DNA from: JAGPUQ01 sp050179115
GTDB taxonomy: Bacteria; Pseudomonadota; Gammaproteobacteria; Pseudomonadales; Porticoccaceae
Length of the DNA stretch: 40,517 nt
Direction: 5' to 3'
Assembly: GCA_050179115.1 (NCBI GenBank)
Contig: JBFXFL010000027.1
Location: forward strand, 1-40,517
Both the position numbers and the translations under genes were made by a program. A model generated the notes under the pieces. The model ran no database searches, was not told the DNA's origin, and was given only the letters and a program-made list of their open reading frames with translations. The first letter of the stretch is position 1; the number at the start of each line of letters is the position of its first letter. Of this stretch, positions 18,047 through 24,071 are shown piece by piece.

Positions 18047-18448
18047 GGTTGCTCCGTGAATATGAATATATAGAGGGGGATGAGTGCCGCAACGCGGATT
18101 GGCGACTGCGGAATAGGTAAATGGACTGCCGATAATAGCCGCTATGGGAGAGCGGGCAAACCGGATCGCAAAGGGTCGGGAAAACGGGCCGGTGTAGCCC
18201 TTGGTGCGGACTGGGCTGAAATGGTGGCAGTGGGCAGTGGGGGAGCAGTTTTCAATGGCGATTCGGTGCCCTGCGAGAGCAGCAATGACGCGGCCGACAG
18301 TGGCGGCGCACCCATCGCATGTGCGGGCAATGTGGACGGCACCTGCGGCGCCACCGACGCCATGCTGGACGCGGGTGGTCTGCCCGGTGCCCGACGCTGC
18401 TTCAGCGGGGGATCGGTTCTGATCCTGGGGGTCGCGGCGGGGGCAATT
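18047..18448. other. non-coding region between tRNA-Arg(CCT) and the monooxygenase gene
   Basis: A 402-bp gap. Open frames exist on both strands because of the high GC content, but none has a convincing start, ribosome-binding site or family-like sequence, and the longest runs into the tRNA. A TATATA (18067-18072) close to the monooxygenase start could be part of its promoter. No duplicated tRNA end or integrase is visible. Confidence 0.55.
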
Positions 18449-18525
18449 TGGCGTCCCGGAGAGGATTCGAACCTCCGACCTGCCCCTTAGGAGGGGGCCG
18501 CGCTATCCAGCTGTGCCACCGGGAC
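18449..18525 (-). tRNA. tRNA-Arg (anticodon CCT)
   Basis: On the minus strand the acceptor arms GTCCCGG and CCGGGAC pair, the D-arm is GCACAGCTGGATAGCGC, the anticodon stem GCCCC/GGGGC encloses loop CTCCTAA (anticodon CCT, codon AGG), and the T-arm is GGAGG-TTCGAAT-CCTCT. The 3' CCA is encoded at 18451-18449. Confidence 0.97.
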
Positions 18526-18545
18526 GGGACGAGATTGGCCTGCGC

Positions 18546-18551
18546 ATTATA
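18546..18551 (-). promoter_or_regulatory. -10 box of tRNA-Arg(CCT)
   Basis: A perfect TATAAT on the minus strand ending 20 bp upstream of the mature tRNA 5' end. No good -35 at the usual spacing. Confidence 0.55.
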
Positions 18552-18618
18552 CGGGCGGTCCCTGCGATCTGCTGTGGGCAACGGCACGCGCGGTCGCGGC
18601 GGTCGCGGCGGTCGCGGT

Positions 18619-19326
18619 TCAGCGCGATCCCAGCAGCTCGTCCCGGGCCGCGTTGACCTTGGCGGCAAGGTAATCGTTGCCGCCGCGATCCGGGTGCAGT
18701 TTCTGCATCAGCCGCTTGTGGGCCTGAAGGATGTCTTCGCGGCTGGCGCCGGGCGCGAGGCCGAGGATGCGCAAGGCTTCGTCGGTATCGGGTCGATCAG
18801 CGGTTGGCGGCGGCGCCCCGGCGGCTCCGGGGCCGCCGAAGCGGCGGGCGATATAGGCGTTCAACAGCAGCAGCGATTTGCGATCCGCCGGGTCGAGTTC
18901 GGCGCGCAACTGTTCGAGTTGCTGGCGTGTCAGCGCGGGCAGCGCCTGTCCCGCGAACCGACCCGCAGTCACGGTGCCGTCGATGGCGCCGGTCGCCAGA
19001 TCGATGCGCACTTCGAGGGTCGGCGTGCGAAAGCGGGGCGCGATCCTGGGGCCGCCCGCCTGGCTCCACAGGCGCAGCAGCGGCCATGCTCGCGCGGCAG
19101 CGATGGCCAGGGTCCGCGCCAGCAGTGGCAGGGCGGCGAACGCGGCGGTCAGCCAATGGACGCGGCCGCTGAGGGCAAGCACCAGCGTCAGCGCAAAAAA
19201 GCTGATGAAGAAACTGCGCCAGAGCAGGGCGCGGCGCTGTTGCGGGGTCAGTGCGCGGAACCGGTTGCGGTGCCGCCAGCCGTACCAAAGGCCAAACCCG
19301 AGCAGGATCAGCAGCAGCTTGCTCAT
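18619..19326 (-). CDS. membrane-anchored J-domain protein
   Basis: A 235-residue protein. Two N-terminal hydrophobic segments (residues 1-15 and about 38-78) anchor it in the inner membrane. A soluble stretch follows, and the last 55 residues are a J-domain (EALRILGLAPGASREDILQ, then HPDRGG with HPD at 211-213), which stimulates DnaK-type Hsp70. The C-terminal J-domain on a membrane anchor resembles the Pam18/DjlC-like arrangement rather than classic DnaJ; the Gly/Phe and zinc domains are absent. It lies 18 bp after trhP and is probably co-transcribed with it. Its partner is unknown. Confidence 0.9.
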   Translation of the reverse strand: MSKLLLILLGFGLWYGWRHRNRFRALTPQQRRALLWRSFFISFFALTLVLALSGRVHWLTAAFAALPLLARTLAIAAARAWPLLRLWSQAGGPRIAPRFRTPTLEVRIDLATGAIDGTVTAGRFAGQALPALTRQQLEQLRAELDPADRKSLLLLNAYIARRFGGPGAAGAPPPTADRPDTDEALRILGLAPGASREDILQAHKRLMQKLHPDRGGNDYLAAKVNAARDELLGSR

Positions 19327-19344
19327 CCCCCCGGGGCCTGCGTC

Positions 19345-20742
19345 TTACTTGGTAGCCGAGGGCCTGGCAGCCGAGGGTCCGGCTGCCGTGGGCGGTGCGC
19401 CGGGGAGATGACGCATCAGCAGCGCGAACTCGCCGCCGGCGTCGCCGAAGCCGCCATTCGGGAGCGGGAAGCGCACGCGATGGCCGCTGCCGGGCGCGGC
19501 GGCAATGGATTCGCCGCGCAGGTTCTCGAGGTGATTCAATGTGAAGGTGCGATTGCCCGCCGGGGTGATCAGTTCCAGCTGGTCGCCGGTCTCGAAGCGG
19601 TTCTTGACCTCGATGGTGATCCAGCCGCGGTCGGCGTCGAGTTCGGCGACGTCGCCCACGAACTGTTGCTGGGTGTTGCCGGAGTTGCCCTGATCGTAAT
19701 TTTGATACGCCTCCGGGACGTGGCGCCGGTAGAAGCCCTCGGTGTAGCCCCGGTTGGCGAGGTGGTCGAGCTCGCGCATCAGCCCCATGTCGAAGGGCAC
19801 GCCGTTGACCGCCTCGTCGATGGCGCGACGGTAGGTCTGGGCGGTGCGCGCGACGTAATAGTGGGATTTGGTGCGGCCCTCGATTTTCAGGGATTTGATG
19901 CCCATCTCCACCATGCGCGGCACATGCTGCACGGCGCGCAGGTCCTTGGAGTTCATGATGTAGGTGCCGTGCTCGTCTTCGTAGGCGGGCATCAGTTCGC
20001 CCGGGCGGCTCGCTTCCTGGAGCAGCACCAGCGGGCTTGCTTCCTCCTCCTGGGGCGCCGCGTCGGCCGGGTTCCAGGCGCCGACCGGTCGCACCGGAAT
20101 GATGTCGCCGGTCTCGGTCTGGGTTGCCTCGTGGGCCTGGTATTTCCAGCGGCAGGCGTTGGTGCAGGCCCCCTGGTTGGGATCGCGGTGATTCATGTAG
20201 CCCGACAGCAGGCAGCGGCCGGAATAGGCGATGCAGAGCGCACCGTGCACGAAGACCTCGAGTTCCATCTCTGGGCAGTGGTCGCGGATCTCTTCGATTT
20301 CTTCCAGCGCCAGTTCGCGCGAAAGGATCACCCGGGTAATGCCCTGCCGGTGCCAGAAACGCACCGTGGCGTAGTTGACCGCGTTGGCCTGCACGGACAG
20401 GTGGATCGGCATATCGGGCCAGCGCTCGCGCACCAGCATGATCAGCCCCGGATCGGACATGATGAGGGCGTCCGGGCCCATGGCGATCACCGGCTCCATG
20501 TCCCGCAGGTAGGTGCGCACCTTGTCGTTGTGGGGCGAAATGTTGCTCGCCACATAGAACTGCTTGCCGCCGCGATGGGCCTCGGCAACCGCTTCCGCCA
20601 TGATGTCGAGGTGGTTGAACTCGTTGTTGCGCACGCGCAGGCTGTAGCGCGGCTGACCGGCGTAGACGGCGTCGGCGCCATAGGCGAAGGCGTAACGCAT
20701 GCTTTTGTAGCTGCCGGCGGGCGAGAGCAGTTCGGGTTTCAT
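19345..20742 (-). CDS. trhP: tRNA U34 hydroxylation protein TrhP (YegQ, peptidase U32 family)
   Basis: A 465-residue U32-family protein. The family signature EVFVHGALCIAYSGRCLLS lies at residues 162-180. Cysteines 170, 177, 193 and 197 are the set expected to hold an iron-sulfur cluster. In E. coli, TrhP hydroxylates uridine 34 of several tRNAs by a prephenate-dependent route, giving ho5U, the substrate for CmoA/CmoB. Both of those genes lie 14 kb away in this window. The length matches E. coli YegQ (about 450). The C-terminus ends in a low-complexity Ala/Pro/Ser stretch beyond the family domain. Confidence 0.93.
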   Translation of the reverse strand: MKPELLSPAGSYKSMRYAFAYGADAVYAGQPRYSLRVRNNEFNHLDIMAEAVAEAHRGGKQFYVASNISPHNDKVRTYLRDMEPVIAMGPDALIMSDPGLIMLVRERWPDMPIHLSVQANAVNYATVRFWHRQGITRVILSRELALEEIEEIRDHCPEMELEVFVHGALCIAYSGRCLLSGYMNHRDPNQGACTNACRWKYQAHEATQTETGDIIPVRPVGAWNPADAAPQEEEASPLVLLQEASRPGELMPAYEDEHGTYIMNSKDLRAVQHVPRMVEMGIKSLKIEGRTKSHYYVARTAQTYRRAIDEAVNGVPFDMGLMRELDHLANRGYTEGFYRRHVPEAYQNYDQGNSGNTQQQFVGDVAELDADRGWITIEVKNRFETGDQLELITPAGNRTFTLNHLENLRGESIAAAPGSGHRVRFPLPNGGFGDAGGEFALLMRHLPGAPPTAAGPSAARPSATK

Positions 20743-20810
20743 GGGCGCGGTCGCGGGATGCGGTTGGGCATTTTACCAGCAGCCGCGGGTCCGCACGGCG
20801 GTTCGCCTCT

Positions 20811-20816
20811 TATAAT
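20811..20816 (+). promoter_or_regulatory. -10 box of purT
   Basis: A perfect TATAAT 31 bp upstream of the purT start codon, giving a short leader. No convincing -35 at 16-18 bp. Confidence 0.5.
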
Positions 20817-20847
20817 GTCGGCTTCCGGATCACACACGGCGGCGCGC

Positions 20848-22029
20848 ATGACGACCCTGGGTACTCCCTTCTCGGCTACCGCGACGCGGGTGCTGCTGTG
20901 CGGCGCGGGCGAATTGGGCAAGGAAGTCGCCATCGAGCTGCAACGCCTGGGCTGCGAGGTGATCGCCCTCGACCGCTATGCCCATGCGCCCGCCATGCAG
21001 GTCGCGGATCGCTCCCATGTACTGTCGATGCTCGATGGCGCCGCGCTGCGTGCGGTGATCGAACGCGAACGGCCGCACTACATCGTTCCCGAGATCGAGG
21101 CCATCGCCACGGCCACCCTGCTGGAACTCGAGCAGGAGGGGTACACCGTGGTTCCCAGCGCGCGCGCTGCCCATCTGACCATGAATCGCGAAGGCATTCG
21201 CCGGCTTGCGGCGGAAACCCTGGGTCTGCCGACATCGCCCTACCGGTTTGCCGATACCCGCGCCGAGTTCGATGCGGCGGTGGCCGCCATCGGTCTGCCG
21301 TGCGTGGTCAAGCCCGTCATGAGTTCGTCGGGCAAGGGCCAGAGTCTGGTGCGCGCGCCGGCGGATGTCGCCGCCGCCTGGGAATACGCCCAGGCCGGTG
21401 GACGCGCGGGCGCCGGGCGAGTGATCGTCGAGGGCTTCGTCGCCTTCGATTACGAAATCACCCTGCTCACCGTGCGCCATCGCGACGGCACCAGTTTTTG
21501 CGCGCCCATCGGGCATCGCCAGGAGGAGGGCGACTACCGCGAGTCCTGGCAGCCACAGCCGATGTCCGCGCGGGCGCTCGACAGCGCGCGCGCCATGGCG
21601 GCGCGGGTCACCGAGGCCCTGGGCGGCTGGGGCCTGTTCGGGGTCGAGTTCTTTGTGCGTGGCGACGCGGTGATTTTCAGCGAGGTATCGCCGCGCCCCC
21701 ACGATACCGGGATGGTGACGCTCATCTCCCAGGATCTGTCCCAGTTTGCCCTGCATGTGCGGGCGATTCTGGGGCTGCCGATCCCCAATATCGCCCAGCA
21801 CGGGCCGGCCGCTTCCGCCGCGCTGCTGGTCGAGGGCACTTCGACGCAGGTGCGGTTTTCGGATCTGGAGGGGGCGCTCAGTGCGCCCGATACCCAGTTG
21901 CGCCTGTTCGGCAAGCCGGCGGTGGATGGCCGTCGCCGCATGGGCGTCTGCCTGGCGCGCTGCGCGACCGTTGCAGAAGCGAAAGCGCAGGTGGTGGCGA
22001 TGCGCGACCGGATTCGGGTGGAGTTGTAA
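20848..22029 (+). CDS. purT: formate-dependent phosphoribosylglycinamide formyltransferase
   Basis: A 393-residue cytoplasmic ATP-grasp enzyme that makes formyl-GAR from GAR, formate and ATP in purine synthesis, the folate-independent alternative to PurN. Length matches E. coli PurT (392). Seen are the N-terminal GAGELGKEVAIELQRLG, VPEIEAIAT, the ATP-grasp loop VKPVMSSSGKGQS, and the metal-binding EVSPRPHDTGMVTLIS. The start ATG at 20848 aligns with family N-termini. The frame is open far upstream (to about 18.3 kb) only because of base composition and overlaps trhP and a tRNA on the other strand. The promoter -10 at 20811 supports this start. Confidence 0.96.
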   Translation: MTTLGTPFSATATRVLLCGAGELGKEVAIELQRLGCEVIALDRYAHAPAMQVADRSHVLSMLDGAALRAVIERERPHYIVPEIEAIATATLLELEQEGYTVVPSARAAHLTMNREGIRRLAAETLGLPTSPYRFADTRAEFDAAVAAIGLPCVVKPVMSSSGKGQSLVRAPADVAAAWEYAQAGGRAGAGRVIVEGFVAFDYEITLLTVRHRDGTSFCAPIGHRQEEGDYRESWQPQPMSARALDSARAMAARVTEALGGWGLFGVEFFVRGDAVIFSEVSPRPHDTGMVTLISQDLSQFALHVRAILGLPIPNIAQHGPAASAALLVEGTSTQVRFSDLEGALSAPDTQLRLFGKPAVDGRRRMGVCLARCATVAEAKAQVVAMRDRIRVEL

Positions 22030-22114
22030 CGGCGTCGGTGTACGCTGAGCGGGTGGTTGGCCAGTGGTTGGGGTGGTCCTTGGCCTGGCAGTGAGCCGCG
22101 CATCCAGTGAAGGG

Positions 22115-22143
22115 TTTACTTCACAGATAATAATCATTATCGT
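22115..22143 (+). promoter_or_regulatory. promoter of the cupredoxin-FTR1 operon
   Basis: TTTACT (22115-22120) and TATCGT (22138-22143) are spaced by 17 bp, 26 bp before the cupredoxin start. The Fur box lies between and over the -10. Confidence 0.5.
22126..22141. promoter_or_regulatory. Fur box
   Basis: GATAATAATCATTATC matches 12 consecutive positions at the 3' end of the 19-bp Fur consensus plus others (14 of 19 in total), and lies inside the promoter of an iron-transport operon. Fur bound with iron would block RNA polymerase here. Confidence 0.85.
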
Positions 22144-22168
22144 TTGCGTCGAATGCGACCGGAGAACA

Positions 22169-22498
22169 ATGATGCCTAAGCCCCTTGGATTGCTGCTGCT
22201 CTCACTGCTGTTGGTGCCGGAAGTCTGGGCCGCTACCCCGGAAATCCCGCTGGTCATCAAGGATCACCGCTTCGAGCCCGCCACGGTGAAGGTGCCCGCC
22301 AACACCAAGGTGATGCTGGTGGTGGAGAACCGCGATGCTACCCCGGAGGAATTCGAAAGCCACGACCTGCATCGCGAGAAGGTCATTGCCGGCGGCAAGA
22401 CAGCGAAGATCGCTGTGGGCCCGCTCAAGCCCGGCACCTACAAGTTTTTTGGCGAGTTCCATGAAGCCACCGCACAGGGTGCGGTGATCGTTGAATAA
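22169..22498 (+). CDS. periplasmic cupredoxin-domain protein, partner of the FTR1 permease
   Basis: A 109-residue protein with a signal peptide (residues 1-21, cleavage near VWAATP) and a single cupredoxin domain. Candidate metal ligands are the histidines in ESHDLHREK (65, 68) and FGEFHEATAQG (98). The Cys and Met ligands of classical blue copper proteins are missing, so it resembles the EfeO/FtrB-type cupredoxins that sit beside FTR1 permeases. It may bind Cu or Fe and oxidise or deliver iron to the permease. The start has GGAGAACA in front and two ATG codons in a row. It lies 28 bp behind a Fur box and 18 bp ahead of the permease gene. Confidence 0.85.
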   Translation: MMPKPLGLLLLSLLLVPEVWAATPEIPLVIKDHRFEPATVKVPANTKVMLVVENRDATPEEFESHDLHREKVIAGGKTAKIAVGPLKPGTYKFFGEFHEATAQGAVIVE

Positions 22499-22516
22499 CC
22501 TTGCGGTGACACGACT

Positions 22517-23347
22517 GTGCTGAGTGCGCTGATTATTGTCTTTCGCGAAGTGCTGGAAGCGGCGCTGGTGATCGGAATCGTGTGTGCCGCGACCCGGGGA
22601 GTCCGGGGGCGCGGCGTCATGGTGACCCTGGGGGTCGGGGCCGGCATTGTCGGCGCCGTGCTGGTGGCGCTGGGTGCGGGGCGGATCGCCGAGCTGGCGG
22701 AGGGCATGGGTCAGGAGCTGTTCAACGCCTCGATCCTGCTGGCCGTGGTGGTCATGCTCGGCGCCCACATCCTGTGGATGTCCCGCCATGGCGAGGCACT
22801 GGCGCGCGACGCCGGTCGCGCCGGCGAATCGGTGCGCATGGGTGAGAAGCCGCCCCGTATCCTGGCCGCGCTGGTGGGCCTTGCGGTGCTGCGCGAAGGC
22901 TCGGAAGTGGTGCTGTTCCTGTACGGCATCGCGGCGGGCGGTGCGACGGTGGGCGCGATGTTTACCGGTTCCGCCGCCGGTATCGTGCTGGGCGCGCTGG
23001 TCGGCCTTGCGCTCTACAGCGGATTGTTGACGATTCCCTCGCGTCATCTGTTTGCCGTGTCTTCCGCGCTGTTGATTCTGCTCGCGGCGGGTATGGCTGG
23101 TCAGGCTGCCAAGTTCCTGATCCAGGCGGATTATCTGCCCGCGCTGAGCTATCTCTGGGACACGTCCTGGCTGATTGCCAACGATTCGGTGCTGGGCCAG
23201 GTGCTCGGGACCCTGGTGGGTTACGACGCCGAGCCCGCCGGCATGCAGTTGTTGTTTTATCTGGCGGTGATCGGCGTTCTCGTGGGTGGATCCTGCTATG
23301 TGCAACGGACCCGTCCACGCCCGGGTGCAGCCATGACAACAGTCTGA
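22517..23347 (+). CDS. FTR1-family high-affinity iron permease
   Basis: A 276-residue inner-membrane protein with about seven hydrophobic segments. It has the two R-E-x-x-E motifs that define the family: REVLE (residues 10-14) in the first helix and REGSE (126-130) in the fourth. These carry ferric or ferrous iron across the membrane. The start is GTG at 22517, because the first REVLE helix begins within 10 residues. No EfeB peroxidase follows, so this is a two-component form (cupredoxin plus permease), likely induced under iron limitation through the Fur box upstream. Confidence 0.94.
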   Translation: MLSALIIVFREVLEAALVIGIVCAATRGVRGRGVMVTLGVGAGIVGAVLVALGAGRIAELAEGMGQELFNASILLAVVVMLGAHILWMSRHGEALARDAGRAGESVRMGEKPPRILAALVGLAVLREGSEVVLFLYGIAAGGATVGAMFTGSAAGIVLGALVGLALYSGLLTIPSRHLFAVSSALLILLAAGMAGQAAKFLIQADYLPALSYLWDTSWLIANDSVLGQVLGTLVGYDAEPAGMQLLFYLAVIGVLVGGSCYVQRTRPRPGAAMTTV

Positions 23348-23361
23348 GCCGTGCGGACGCT

Positions 23362-23471
23362 GGCAAGGCTCCGTGTCGGGCTTGCCGGGTTCGGAGCCTC
23401 GGGAACAAAAGCCTGCCGGCAAGAATGGTTGCGTAAAAAGAACGAGCAGCGAGGAATGTACTTCCTGCTGC
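23362..23471 (+). other. structured intergenic RNA region upstream of yaiI
   Basis: Three stems can form: AGGCTCCG (23366-23373) with CGGAGCCT (23392-23399); CTTGCCGG (23381-23388) with CCGGCAAG (23416-23423); and a 10-bp stem with one bulge (23446-23471, GCAGC-AGGAA with TTCCT-GCTGC). The first two exclude each other because one arm of the second lies in the loop of the first. GGCAAG (23362-23367) can also pair with CTTGCC (23381-23386). No U-tract follows. Function unknown; it could be FTR1 mRNA 3' structure or a leader for the next gene. Confidence 0.45.
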
Positions 23472-23520
23472 CCCCGATGATGCCCGGAAATTGCTTGCTT
23501 CGACTGTGCGCGGGCCTGGC

Positions 23521-23970
23521 GTGACCATCTGGGTGGATGCCGACGCCTGCCCCAAAGTCATCCGCGACATTCTCTTCCGCGCCGCGGAACGCACCGGTGT
23601 GGATCTGGTGCTGGTCGCCAACCGGCTGCTGCCGACGCCACCCCGGAGCAATATCCGGGCACTGGCGGTCGCGCAGGGATTCGATGTCGCGGATAACGAA
23701 ATCGTGGCACGGGTTGCGGCCGGGGATCTGGTGATAACCGCCGATATTCCCCTGGCCTACGAGGTGATCGAGAAGGGCGCCAGTGCGCTGAATCCCCGTG
23801 GCGAGCTCTACACCAGCGCCAATGTGAAGGCGCGGCTGGTGATGCGGGATCTCATGGACCAGCTGCGCGGGAGCGGCATTCACAGTGGTGGTCCACCACC
23901 GCTGTCAGAGTCGGAAAAACGCCAGTTCGCCAACCATCTGGATCGTTATCTGGCGCGTTCCGGACGTTGA
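23521..23970 (+). CDS. yaiI: YaiI/YqxD family protein (UPF0178, DUF188)
   Basis: A 149-residue protein of the widespread YaiI/YqxD family, related to PIN-like nuclease folds, without a firmly known function. The N-terminus MTIWVDADACPKVIRDIL is almost the family consensus and contains the acidic VDADACP motif. VITADIPLAYEVIEKGA (DIPLA box) is the second signature, and PRGELYTSANVKARL follows. The start is GTG 23521 by alignment to the family N-terminus; an open frame extends to a TTG at 23491. It lies 173 bp after the FTR1 gene, separated by a structured stretch, and is probably a separate unit. Confidence 0.92.
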   Translation: MTIWVDADACPKVIRDILFRAAERTGVDLVLVANRLLPTPPRSNIRALAVAQGFDVADNEIVARVAAGDLVITADIPLAYEVIEKGASALNPRGELYTSANVKARLVMRDLMDQLRGSGIHSGGPPPLSESEKRQFANHLDRYLARSGR

Positions 23971-24024
23971 GTCGCGGCGCGGACCGTCCGTGTCGGGGTC
24001 AAACATCGGGAGAAAATCTGGGGT

Positions 24025-24053
24025 AAAAAAAGGCGGTCCCGATCGGAACCGCC
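24025..24053 (-). terminator. Rho-independent terminator of acnB
   Basis: On the minus strand GGCGGTTCC-GATC-GGGACCGCC forms a 9-bp stem (one G-T pair) followed by seven T, 18 bp beyond the acnB stop. It lies between the convergent yaiI and acnB genes. Confidence 0.9.
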
Positions 24054-24071
24054 CGTTGCCCCGCGATCTGC

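Noticed and set aside
18080..18490. 136-codon open frame upstream of tRNA-Arg(CCT)
   Set aside because: It ends inside the tRNA, has no ribosome-binding site or recognised domain, and is better explained by base composition.
18449..18525. Genomic island attachment site at tRNA-Arg(CCT)
   Set aside because: I found no second copy of the tRNA 3' end and no integrase in the window, so no att site can be claimed.
18319..20847. Long in-frame upstream extension of purT
   Set aside because: It crosses a tRNA gene and trhP on the other strand and has no resemblance to PurT; the -10 at 20811 and the family N-terminus support the start at 20848.
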